Assembly: GCF_001940525.2 (NCBI RefSeq)
Contig: NZ_CP019437.1
Location: 1,214,501 to 1,278,500, forward strand
Length of the DNA stretch: 64,000 bases
Reading direction: 5' to 3'
Source: Thioclava nitratireducens
GTDB lineage: Bacteria; Pseudomonadota; Alphaproteobacteria; Rhodobacterales; Rhodobacteraceae
Shown one piece after another: positions 25,871 through 33,549 of the stretch. The translations under genes and the position numbers were made by a program. The notes under the pieces are model-generated. The model saw only the letters and a list, made by a program, of their open reading frames with translations. It searched no databases and was not told where the DNA came from. Each line of letters begins with the position of its first letter. Position 1 is the first letter of the stretch.

Positions 25871-26889
25871 GTCAGCGCCTCCACCTTGTCCGTTCCGGTC
25901 GAGGCCGGGGCCATGCCCGTCGCCTCGCGCATCACCGCGACCAATGCGCGGCGGGTCATCTCGCGTTTGAAATCGTTGCCCTCGTCGGTGACAGCGTCGG
26001 CCAGCAGCACGTCGGCGGCCCTGCCGAACAGCTCCTCCGAGGGGGGCTCGCCTTCGAGCATCGCGTTGACTTGCGCATCCGCCCAGGGGCGCGCGCCGAT
26101 GCCGCCGAAAGCGAGCGAGGCGGTCTTGATCGTCTCGCCGTCCATTTCGACCAGGGCGGCGACCGAGACGAGCGCGAATGCATAAGAGGCGCGGTCGCGG
26201 ATCTTGCGATAGCTCTGCGTCGCGTTCGGCTGCGGGGCAGGGAGGATCACTGCGGTGATGATCTCACCCGGCTCGAGGCAGGTCTCGATCTCCGGGGTTT
26301 CGCCGGGCAGCTGATAAAGCTCGTCCAGCGCCACGGTGCGGGTCGCTCCATCGGTGCCAAGGATTTCCACCCGCGCATCGAGCGCGCGCATCGCCACCGC
26401 CATATCGGAGGGGTGGGCTGCGCGACAGGCGGCCGAAGTGCCCAGGATCGCGAGCATACGGCTTACGCCGCCCTTCGCGGCGCAGCCCGCACTGGGGTCG
26501 CGCTTGTTGCAGGCCATTGCGGGATCATAGAAATAGGGGCAACGGGTGCGTTGCAGCAGGTTGCCGCCCGTGGTCGCCTTATTGCGAATCTGGCTCGAAG
26601 CGCCGGCGAGCAGCGCGCGCGACAGCACCGGATAGGCGCGGCGCACCTGCGGATCGGCCGCAAGGTCGGCATTGCGCACCAACGTGCCGATCTTCAGCCC
26701 GCCCTCATGCGGCTCGATCTTGTCCAGCCCGTCGATATTGTTGATGTCGATAACCGTCTCGGGGGTCATCACCTGCAGCTTCATCAGGTCCAGCAGGTTA
26801 GTGCCTCCGGCGATGAACTGCGCGCCGTCACCCGCCTTGGAGGCCGCGTCATCGAGTGCGTTGGCGCGGAGATAATCGAAAGGTCTCAT
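25867..26889 (-). CDS. FAD-binding subunit of Mo oxidoreductase, with extra Fe-S cysteines (PaoB/YagS-like)
   Basis: This is a 340-residue FAD subunit of the CoxM/PaoB family. The ATG at 26889 with GAGGAG upstream is chosen over a longer open frame. FAD motifs are AQFIAGGTNLLDLMK (residues 23-37) and KATTGGNLLQRTRC (104-117). Four cysteines, Cys117, Cys127, Cys136 and Cys155, sit in the YFYDPAMACNKRDPSAGC region. PaoB-type subunits use such an insertion to bind an additional [4Fe-4S] cluster that ordinary xanthine-dehydrogenase FAD subunits lack. Electrons would pass from Mo through the 2Fe-2S subunit to this FAD. It overlaps both neighbours by 1-4 bases. Confidence 0.9.
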   Translation of the reverse strand: MRPFDYLRANALDDAASKAGDGAQFIAGGTNLLDLMKLQVMTPETVIDINNIDGLDKIEPHEGGLKIGTLVRNADLAADPQVRRAYPVLSRALLAGASSQIRNKATTGGNLLQRTRCPYFYDPAMACNKRDPSAGCAAKGGVSRMLAILGTSAACRAAHPSDMAVAMRALDARVEILGTDGATRTVALDELYQLPGETPEIETCLEPGEIITAVILPAPQPNATQSYRKIRDRASYAFALVSVAALVEMDGETIKTASLAFGGIGARPWADAQVNAMLEGEPPSEELFGRAADVLLADAVTDEGNDFKREMTRRALVAVMREATGMAPASTGTDKVEALT

Positions 26890-27398
26890 TATTTCTCCTC
26901 CGCTTCGGCGACACGCGAGATGGCCTCGCGGATGAAGGGATAGGCCGAGCAGCGGCAGAGGTTGCCGCTCATGCGTTCTGCGATCTCGGCATCGGTCAGC
27001 TCCGACGTGCCGGTGAGGCTGTCGCTGACATGGCTGGGCGCGCCTTCCCTGGCCTCGGCCAGCATGCCCGTCGCCGACATGATCTGCCCCGGCGTGCAAT
27101 AGCCGCACTGGTAGCCATCGCAGGAAACGAATTCCTGCTGCAGCGGGTTGAGGTTCTCGGGCGTGCCAAGCCCTTCGATCGTCGTGATCTCGGAGCCTTC
27201 ATGCATCACTGCGAGGCTCAGGCAGGAATTCACCCGGCGGCCATCGACGAGCACCGTACAGGCGCCGCACTGGCCATGATCGCAGCCCTTCTTCGAGCCG
27301 GTGAGTTGTAGATGATCGCGCAGCGCGTCGAGCAGCGTCACGCGCGGATCGAGGTCGAGCGCGCGCGCCTCGCCATTGACGTGAAATGAAACCTTCAT
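26889..27398 (-). CDS. 2Fe-2S subunit of Mo oxidoreductase (PaoA/YagT-like)
   Basis: This 169-residue electron-transfer subunit has two [2Fe-2S] domains: a plant-ferredoxin-like N-terminal domain with KKGCDHGQCGACTVLVDG and a later Cys, and a helical C-terminal domain with YQCGYCTPGQ and NLCRCSAYP. E. coli PaoA carries a Tat signal; here the ATG at 27398 (AAGGGGGA upstream) gives MKVSFHVNGEARALDLDP with no signal, so this enzyme is predicted to be cytoplasmic. It is the first gene of the operon 2Fe-2S, FAD, Mo subunit, XdhC, MobA-like. Confidence 0.92.
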   Translation of the reverse strand: MKVSFHVNGEARALDLDPRVTLLDALRDHLQLTGSKKGCDHGQCGACTVLVDGRRVNSCLSLAVMHEGSEITTIEGLGTPENLNPLQQEFVSCDGYQCGYCTPGQIMSATGMLAEAREGAPSHVSDSLTGTSELTDAEIAERMSGNLCRCSAYPFIREAISRVAEAEEK

Positions 27399-27505
27399 GG
27401 GGTCCCCCTTGTCCGGAATTCGGGCTTGGCGCAGCCATCTGGGGAGGCAGGCGCTCAAACCGGCTGAATGTGGAACACCGCGCGCGCGGCACAGGTTCCT
27501 GAGAT

Positions 27506-27533
27506 AAAGCCCTCACGTTGCGGTGAGGGCTTT
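27506..27533. terminator. Rho-independent terminator after the PQQ dehydrogenase gene
   Basis: AAAGCCCTCAC (27506-27516) and GTGAGGGCTTT (27523-27533) form a perfect 11-bp stem around a 6-base loop. It lies downstream of the minus-strand PQQ dehydrogenase gene (ends 27606) and upstream of the 2Fe-2S gene, so it separates two minus-strand operons. Confidence 0.85.
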
Positions 27534-27605
27534 GCGGACGCGGTTCGCGTCTTGGGCGGGGGCGAGGTCCGTGCCGCGCCGACCGCCCTGTGTTTTGCGC
27601 CGCGA

Positions 27606-29930
27606 TCAGTTCTGCGGCAGCGCGTAGACGGCCACCAGATCACCCACGGCGGGCTTCAGGATCGAGTTGCCGCCCGAGATGAAGGCCACGTATTCGCGCC
27701 CCTTGTACTCGTAGATTGCCGGGTTCGCGACGACCGGGGCCGACAACTGCGAGGACCACAGTTCCTTGCCGGTCTGGATGTCGTAGGCGCGCGCCTTGGC
27801 ATCCATCGTCGCGCCGATGAAAATCAGCCCCGACTTGGTCACCGCCGGACCGCCGATCGTGGGCGAGCCCATGCTCTCGGGCATGAAGAACCCGTATTTC
27901 TGCGAGCTGCCCAGCGGCTTGCGCCACTTGACGTCGCCGGTGTGCATGTCGATCGCGACCAGCTCGCCAAAGGGCGGTTTCCAGCACGGCATCCCGAGCC
28001 AGTTCAGCGCGTTGCCGAGGCTCATGCCGTAGGGCGCGCCTTTCTGCGGGTAGAAGCCCGCTTCGTTGCCCGAGCCGCTGGCGTTCTTCTCGTAGTTCTG
28101 GCGCTCCCACAGTTTGATGTACTGCACGATATGCGAGGTGTTCACGACCGCGATCTGAGCGTTAGGATCGAAGGCCACGCCGCCCCACTGCACGCCGCCC
28201 GCACTGTCGGGATAGGCCAGCGTGCCTTCGCCGGTGGTGGTCGGGGGTGTGTACATCCCCTTGTAGGTGAGGTTGTCGAACAGCTTCGAGCAGGCGCCGC
28301 CGGAAACTAGATCGGCAATCCCCCAGACCTCCGGCTTTTTCGACTGGTCGAGAAGCGGCGCCGGTTTGGTCGGGAAGGGCTGGGTCTTGGCATAGACCTC
28401 ACCTTTCACCGTGCCGTCGCCTTGCGGGACGGGACGTTCCTCGATCGGCCAGACATCTTCGCCGGTCTCGCGGTTCACGACGAACAGGAAGCCCATCTTC
28501 GTGCCCTGCATCAGCGCCGGGATTTCCTTGCCGTCGACGGTGATGTCCATCAGCGTCGGCGCGGAGTTGATGTCATAGTCCCAGATGTCGTGGTGGACCC
28601 ATTGGCGCGACCAGACGACCTTGCCGGTATCGAGATCGAGCGCGGTGGTCGAGGTTGCGTAGGGGATTTGCTGCGTTCGGTTGCCGCCCCAATAGTTCGG
28701 CGAGGGCGAGGCCACCGGGAGGTAGACCATGTTCAGACCCGGATCGACGGACATCGCGGTCCAGACATTCGCGGTGCCGGTCTTGCGGCGGATGTTCTCG
28801 GGCAGGGTCTCGAAGGACCATTGCAGTTTGCCGGTCTGCGCATCGACCGAGAAGACCGCACCGGGAGGAGCTTCGGCCCATTCCCAGTCCTGACCGGCCC
28901 AGCCGAGGATCAGGTGATTGCCCGCAACCGTCGGCGGCTGCAGAACCGAAAGCGGGAAGCGGTCATTGACCGTGTTCCACTGGTTCACGTCCAGCACGCC
29001 GTCCTTGCCGAAATCGGGGCAGGGCTTGCCGGTATCGGCGTCGAGCGCGAAGAGCCGCGCGTCCATCGTGCCGATATAGACGATTTTCTGACAGACCTTG
29101 CCCGCGACCGGGTTCTCGGCCTGCCAATAGGCGACGCCGCGGTTCTTCAGCGCGGGCTGGGTCAGCGCCTCGAGCTTGGATTTCGTGTCGAAGGCCCATT
29201 TCTGCTCGCCCGTGGCCGGGTCGAGCGCCAGCACGCGGTAGAAGGGCGTGCCGATATAGAGCGTATCATTGGCGAAGATCGGCGTGGCCGACCAAACGGT
29301 CGCGGGCTTGTCGCCCGAGCCATCTGAGACGTCGCCGGTATGGACCTGCCAGACCTTCTCCAGATCGCCCACGTTGTCGGGATTGATCTGGGTCAGCGGC
29401 GAATATTTCTGTGCGGAGAGCTGGCCGTGGAAGCTGTTCCAGACGGGCTTCTCGGGCACCAGCGGTTTGCCGTTGCGCTCGCGCGTGCCGTTGGCGAGCA
29501 TCGGCTGGGCGACGCTATCCGCCACCGGTTTGGCCTGATCCGCGCTGGCCTCGGGGCCGGAAGGCGTGGACTCGTTGGCGGCAGGGTCGTTGGTCTGCTG
29601 GTTCTGATTGGTTTGGGTGTCGGATTGGGTGCCCGTGGAACCCGTCTCCGTGGAACCGCTGTCTGCGGTAGCGCCCGTATCGGTGTTCGTGCCGGCGTCG
29701 GTGCTCGAGTTCGTACCGGCGCCCGTGCCGGACGTGTCCGATTGCGTGGCTGCATCCGTGGTTGCCGTATCCGTGCCCGACGTGGTGCCGGTATCGGTCG
29801 TGCCGCTGTCGGCTGCGGGTTGGGTCGTCGTATCTGTTGCGGTGCTGTCGGTCGCGGTCGTGTCCTGCGCGTACCCGGCGGCCGCAAAGAAGGCGAGGGC
29901 GAAGGCGAGCGAGACGGTCTTGCGGTTCAT
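27606..29930 (-). CDS. Periplasmic PQQ-dependent dehydrogenase (glucose/quinate dehydrogenase type) with Thr-rich linker
   Basis: This is a 774-residue eight-bladed propeller quinoprotein. The ATG at 29930 has AAGGAG seven bases away and starts a signal peptide (cleavage near AAAGYA, residue 21). Residues 22-135 are a low-complexity Thr/Ser/Asp/Gly linker with no folded motif. The catalytic part begins SFHGQLSAQKYSPLTQIN near residue 166. The block RQWVHHDIWDYDINSAPTL carries the active-site Asp region, and LMQGTKMGFLFVVNRETGE carries the PQQ-binding Lys, as in membrane glucose and quinate dehydrogenases. Those enzymes have a five-helix N-terminal anchor; here it is replaced by the linker, and a small membrane protein gene overlaps the start. 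The sugar or cyclic-alcohol substrate is not determined. Confidence 0.88.
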   Translation of the reverse strand: MNRKTVSLAFALAFFAAAGYAQDTTATDSTATDTTTQPAADSGTTDTGTTSGTDTATTDAATQSDTSGTGAGTNSSTDAGTNTDTGATADSGSTETGSTGTQSDTQTNQNQQTNDPAANESTPSGPEASADQAKPVADSVAQPMLANGTRERNGKPLVPEKPVWNSFHGQLSAQKYSPLTQINPDNVGDLEKVWQVHTGDVSDGSGDKPATVWSATPIFANDTLYIGTPFYRVLALDPATGEQKWAFDTKSKLEALTQPALKNRGVAYWQAENPVAGKVCQKIVYIGTMDARLFALDADTGKPCPDFGKDGVLDVNQWNTVNDRFPLSVLQPPTVAGNHLILGWAGQDWEWAEAPPGAVFSVDAQTGKLQWSFETLPENIRRKTGTANVWTAMSVDPGLNMVYLPVASPSPNYWGGNRTQQIPYATSTTALDLDTGKVVWSRQWVHHDIWDYDINSAPTLMDITVDGKEIPALMQGTKMGFLFVVNRETGEDVWPIEERPVPQGDGTVKGEVYAKTQPFPTKPAPLLDQSKKPEVWGIADLVSGGACSKLFDNLTYKGMYTPPTTTGEGTLAYPDSAGGVQWGGVAFDPNAQIAVVNTSHIVQYIKLWERQNYEKNASGSGNEAGFYPQKGAPYGMSLGNALNWLGMPCWKPPFGELVAIDMHTGDVKWRKPLGSSQKYGFFMPESMGSPTIGGPAVTKSGLIFIGATMDAKARAYDIQTGKELWSSQLSAPVVANPAIYEYKGREYVAFISGGNSILKPAVGDLVAVYALPQN

Positions 29931-30298
29931 GCGTAAGCTCCTTTCGAACGCGCGCCCCGGCTCGAGGCGATGTCGTAAATGAGGCCGATCAGCACGACGC
30001 CCATCGCCGCGATCAGCCACCATTCATGCAGGAAATAGCCAGCTGCAGCGGTGCCGATCAGGCCGAGCGCCACGAGGACGCGCAATGTCGTGCGGATTCC
30101 GCCCGGCTCTGTCATCTGGATCGCGATCCCTGCGAGAGCGATCAAAACGGAGGAGGCGATCACCAGCCCTGCGCCGAACGTGCCGGTCACGCCGGTCATG
30201 GGGGTGACGTAATTCCAGATCGCGATGGCGGCGCCGACGAGCGCCCCCAAAACAGTCAGGATGCTGCGTGGCCGTGACGCTGAGCGGGAATGTGCCAA
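29927..30298 (-). CDS. Small four-helix membrane protein coupled to the PQQ dehydrogenase
   Basis: This is a 123-residue protein of unknown family with about four hydrophobic helices (ILTVLGALVGAAIAIWNYV, FGAGLVIASSVLIALAGIAI, TTLRVLVALGLIGTAAAGYF, WWLIAAMGVVLIGLIYDIA). An ATG 60 bases upstream (30358) lacks a ribosome site, whereas TTG 30296-30298 has AAGGAGAG at ideal distance, so TTG is chosen. Its stop codon overlaps the dehydrogenase ATG (ATGA), implying co-translation. Membrane-bound PQQ glucose dehydrogenases have a comparable N-terminal helical domain, so this may be the detached membrane partner. That is inference; no sequence motif proves it. Confidence 0.7.
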   Translation of the reverse strand: MAHSRSASRPRSILTVLGALVGAAIAIWNYVTPMTGVTGTFGAGLVIASSVLIALAGIAIQMTEPGGIRTTLRVLVALGLIGTAAAGYFLHEWWLIAAMGVVLIGLIYDIASSRGARSKGAYA

Positions 30299-30456
30299 CG
30301 GAACTCTCCTTGGTAGGTGCTTTATCGCCCAACGCGCGGTGTGTCTTTTGAGGTCCATGAAAATTGAACTGATTTGAGCCCCGGGCGCAGGAACGCGCTT
30401 GGCACGGGGGCCTCTGCCGCTTTGGTGGCCAGCATGCGAGAGGATGCAGCAGCACG

Positions 30457-30492
30457 AAAAAGCGGGCGGAGCGATTTCGTCGCCCCGCCCGC
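30457..30492 (-). terminator. Terminator downstream of the aldo/keto reductase gene
   Basis: GCGGGCG (30462-30468) pairs with CGCCCGC (30486-30492), with further G/C pairing inside, and on the minus strand the stem runs into TTTTT (30457-30461). It lies 32 bases past the end of the aldo/keto reductase gene. Confidence 0.8.
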
Positions 30493-30523
30493 CGCGGTGT
30501 CGTGAGAGATGTGCGCCCCTATT

Positions 30524-31543
30524 TCAGCGCTGACGGTATTCGCCCTGACGCTCCAGCATCCAGCCGGGATATTCCGCGGGCAGGGCGCTGAGCTTGTCGA
30601 GGTTCTCCAACTCGTCCGCGTCGAGCCTGATCTTCGTCGCGGCGATGTTGTCGGTCAGTTGGTCCTCGCGCTTCGCACCGACGATGACGCTGGTGACTAC
30701 TTCCTGGTGCAGAAGCCATGCCAGCGCGATCTGCGCCACGCTCGCATCGCGCTTCTCCGCCATCGGGCGCATCGCGTCGATCAGGTCGAATGCGCGGTCC
30801 TTTTCGACCGGCGGGAAGTCGAAATTGGCGCGGCGCCCGTCGGAGCCCTTGCCGTCGCGGTCGTATTTGCCCGACAGCAGACCGCCTGCGAGCGGGCTCC
30901 AGACCATCAGGCCCATGCCGGTGTCGCGCAGCATCGGCACCACTTCGCGTTCCAGATCGCGCCCGGCGATCGTGTAATAGGCTTGCAGCGACAGGATCGG
31001 GGCGAGCTTGCGGGCCTCGGCGATGCCGATCGCCTTCATCACCTGCCACGCGGCCCAGTTCGACAGGCCGATATAGCGGATATGGCCGTGCTGAACGAGC
31101 GTGGTCAGCGCCTCCAGCGTTTCCGAGATCGGCGTCATCGGGTCGAAGCCGTGGATCTGATAGAGGTCGATATGGTCGAGCTGCAGCCGCTCCAGGCTCT
31201 GCTTGCACTGCTCCATGATGTGATAGCGCGACGCACCGCGCTGGTTGATGCCTTCGCCCATCGGGCCGAGCACCTTGGTCGCGATGACGACCTCGTCGCG
31301 GGCGATACCGAGATTGCGCAGGCTCTGGCCGAGGATGCGCTCGCTCTCGCCACCGGCATAGACATTCGCGGTGTCGATGAAGTTGATGCCCGCGTCGATC
31401 GCGGTCTTCACCAGCCCGTCGGCGTCATCCTGCCGCAGCTGGCCGATCTGGCCCCACATGCCCTCCGACCCGCCGAAGGTCATCGTGCCGAGGCAAAGTT
31501 CCGAGACGAGGAGGCCGCTGGGGCCGAGAGGTCTGTAACGCAT
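30524..31543 (-). CDS. Aldo/keto reductase
   Basis: This 339-residue NADPH-dependent oxidoreductase is a TIM barrel of the AKR superfamily. The ATG at 31543 has AAAGGAG upstream; the longer open frame is rejected. Active-site residues are visible in FIDTANVYAGGESERILG (Asp and Tyr), VVIATKVLGPM (Lys) and LYQIHGFDPMTPI (His). Cofactor-binding features are YIGLSNWAAWQVM, MVWSPLAGGLLSGKY and VIVGAKREDQL. It resembles the AKR groups annotated by homology to yeast AAD or YajO-like proteins. The physiological substrate is unknown. It is a single-gene unit with its own terminator. Confidence 0.9.
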   Translation of the reverse strand: MRYRPLGPSGLLVSELCLGTMTFGGSEGMWGQIGQLRQDDADGLVKTAIDAGINFIDTANVYAGGESERILGQSLRNLGIARDEVVIATKVLGPMGEGINQRGASRYHIMEQCKQSLERLQLDHIDLYQIHGFDPMTPISETLEALTTLVQHGHIRYIGLSNWAAWQVMKAIGIAEARKLAPILSLQAYYTIAGRDLEREVVPMLRDTGMGLMVWSPLAGGLLSGKYDRDGKGSDGRRANFDFPPVEKDRAFDLIDAMRPMAEKRDASVAQIALAWLLHQEVVTSVIVGAKREDQLTDNIAATKIRLDADELENLDKLSALPAEYPGWMLERQGEYRQR

Positions 31544-31685
31544 GGATCGCTCCTTTCGCATCTGTAGGGGCCCGGTTCGGACGGCCCCTCTGGTCCGGGT
31601 AGATGGGGCGCGCCGCGCTCGCGGCGAGCGTCGCAGGGTAGGGCTGGCGCGCACGATCGTGTCATCGCGCGAGGGGGCGGAGGCG

Positions 31686-33128
31686 TCAGTCCTTGGCGCG
31701 CTCCAGCTTCATCGGCGTGAACCACGGTGTGAGGATCACCCCCGTCGCTACAACGAGCGCGTAGCCGATCGCCGACATCATCGCGCTGCGATAGGCCTCG
31801 TGATCGCCCTGATCCGCGCCGCCCAACATGCCGAAAAAAATCCCGCCCATGATCGCGATCCCGAAGGAGATTCCGACCTGACGGAGCGCCTGCACCGCAC
31901 CCGAGGCCGAGCCGCTGTCATTGCTGTCCGCCGACGAGAGCGCGACCTGGAACAGCGGCGACACCGTGTTGCCCATGCCGAAGCCGCCAAGGAAGAACCA
32001 AGGTGCCATTCGCCACCAGCTGATCGCGTCGCCCATCGACCAGATCGCCCATAGCTGGCCCGCAAAGCCCGTCGCGAGCAGCATGCCGCCTCCGGTCACG
32101 CGCCAGCGTATCCAGCGGTCGCCGAACCAGCCGGTCGTGGCCGAAGCAAGCAGGACGCCGACCGGGAAGGGCGTCGTCGTCAGGCCCGATTGCAGCGGGG
32201 TGAGCCCGTAGCCCGCCTGCAGGTAGAGGGCGATGGTGAAGAAATAGCTCGGTACCGCAGTGAATAGCGCCGCGTTCAGAAGGCTGCCCGACAGGAACGA
32301 GCCGGAACGCAGCAGGCGCATCGGCAGAAGCTGCGGGGCTTTGCGCTCTTCCTGATGACGTTGCCAGCGGATGAAGATCCAGCCAAGGACCGGGGCCGCG
32401 AGCATCATTGGATACATCCATCCCTGCCAGCCGATCGACGGCGCCTCGACCAGCGGGAACAGCAGCGCCAGCATCGCCACGGCGGCGATCGCGATGCCCA
32501 CCTTGTCGATGCCCAGCTTGCGGTTGCCCTGTCCCTTGGGCACCAGCATCAGCGCGGCGATGAAGGTGGCGATGCCGAGGGGAATGTTCACGAGGAAGAT
32601 CGGACGCCAGCCGAGCCCGTAGATATCGGCGGTGAGCAGGAACCCACCCATGATCGGCCCTGCCACCGAGGCCAGCCCGGCGGTCAGCGCGAACAGGCCG
32701 AAGGCAGCGCCGCGCTGCTCTGGCGGGAACAGGCGCGGCACCAGCGCCAGCGTCTGCGGCGTCATGATCGCGGCACCCACGCCCTGCGCGATGCGTGCGG
32801 TGACCAGCGTGCCGATCCCCGGGGCGATGCCGCATATCAGCGAGGCGGTAGTGAACAGCGCGATGCCCGAGACGAACAGCTTGCGCCGTCCCAGCAAGTC
32901 GCCCATCCGTCCCGCCGGCAGCAACAGGATCGCGAAGGAGAAGGTATAGCCCGCGACGATCCACTCGATCAGGTTCGGCGGGGCCGACAACTCTTCCTTC
33001 ATCGACGGCAGGGCGACGTTGACGATCGTGATGTCGATCAGGTTCATGAAGTTCGCCAGCAGCAACACGGCTGCGGCGGCCCAGCGGCGGGTGGGCGAAA
33101 GCGGGGATGCTTGTTCGGGTTCGGCCAT
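31686..33128 (-). CDS. MFS drug-efflux transporter, DHA2 (EmrB/QacA-like) family
   Basis: This 480-residue permease has about fourteen hydrophobic segments. Family motifs include NFMNLIDITIVNVALPSM (motif D1 region, residues 25-42), GRMGDLLGRRKLFVSG (motif A), RIAQGVGAAIMTPQTLALV (motif B) and GLASVAGPIMGGFLL (motif C of exporters). A start at 33161 is possible in frame, but 33128 (MAEPEQASP) matches usual N-terminal length; neither has a strong ribosome site. No adaptor (EmrA-like) or regulator gene is adjacent, so it probably acts alone in the inner membrane. Confidence 0.9.
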   Translation of the reverse strand: MAEPEQASPLSPTRRWAAAAVLLLANFMNLIDITIVNVALPSMKEELSAPPNLIEWIVAGYTFSFAILLLPAGRMGDLLGRRKLFVSGIALFTTASLICGIAPGIGTLVTARIAQGVGAAIMTPQTLALVPRLFPPEQRGAAFGLFALTAGLASVAGPIMGGFLLTADIYGLGWRPIFLVNIPLGIATFIAALMLVPKGQGNRKLGIDKVGIAIAAVAMLALLFPLVEAPSIGWQGWMYPMMLAAPVLGWIFIRWQRHQEERKAPQLLPMRLLRSGSFLSGSLLNAALFTAVPSYFFTIALYLQAGYGLTPLQSGLTTTPFPVGVLLASATTGWFGDRWIRWRVTGGGMLLATGFAGQLWAIWSMGDAISWWRMAPWFFLGGFGMGNTVSPLFQVALSSADSNDSGSASGAVQALRQVGISFGIAIMGGIFFGMLGGADQGDHEAYRSAMMSAIGYALVVATGVILTPWFTPMKLERAKD

Positions 33129-33351
33129 TCGGAGTCCGTTCTGTCGCGGCTGTAACGCCAAGGGTAGCTAGCGGAGGGGCGAAGCTGGTCAATAGTGGGT
33201 CTTTCGGAGGGGTCACGCGGAACAACTTTCGAGTGTGTCAAAATACATACGCACAGGGGCGCGCGAGTGGATGCATCGCGGGCGCAGGGATTCGAAGGGG
33301 AACGGCGCGGGGAGGCTTGGGTGCGGGCAACGGGGCTTGGCGTTCGTTGCG

Positions 33352-33398
33352 AAAAAAAAGGGCCTCGCGCAAGTTTCAAAAAGATTTCCCGGAGGCCC
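33352..33398 (-). terminator. Terminator-like hairpin with eight T's on the minus strand
   Basis: GGGCCTC (33360-33366) and GAGGCCC (33392-33398) form a perfect 7-bp stem with a 25-base loop; on the minus strand it is followed immediately by eight T's (33359-33352). No annotated minus-strand gene ends here, so it would terminate an unannotated transcript starting between 33400 and 33550. Confidence 0.5.
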
Positions 33399-33483
33399 GC
33401 GAAATGCGCTCTCACATGGGTGTGAGCACCGTTACGTCAGACTTGCGCCATGCCGCGATCATGCCCTTGATGCCCTATCAACG

Positions 33484-33533
33484 AAAAAACGGGGCCCCGC
33501 GCTCGCCTTGACGTTGCGCGCGACCGGACCCCG
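33484..33533 (-). terminator. Second terminator-like hairpin directly before oppA
   Basis: CGGGG (33490-33494) pairs with CCCCG (33529-33533) and inside it CGCGC (33498-33502) with GCGCG (33516-33520); on the minus strand six T's follow (33489-33484). On the plus strand it ends six bases before the oppA ribosome site and could modulate oppA translation. Confidence 0.4.
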
Positions 33534-33549
33534 GAAATGGAGGTATCCC

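Larger units (their letters stand above)
33129..33549. other. Non-coding region upstream of oppA with several hairpins
   Basis: This 421-base gap between divergent genes contains no convincing coding frame. It holds CTCACA/TGTGAG (33411-33426, 4-base loop) and two hairpins with long A-runs on their left, that is T-runs on the minus strand (33352-33398 and 33484-33533). It may contain minus-strand small RNAs, an oppA leader, or both. Confidence 0.5.
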
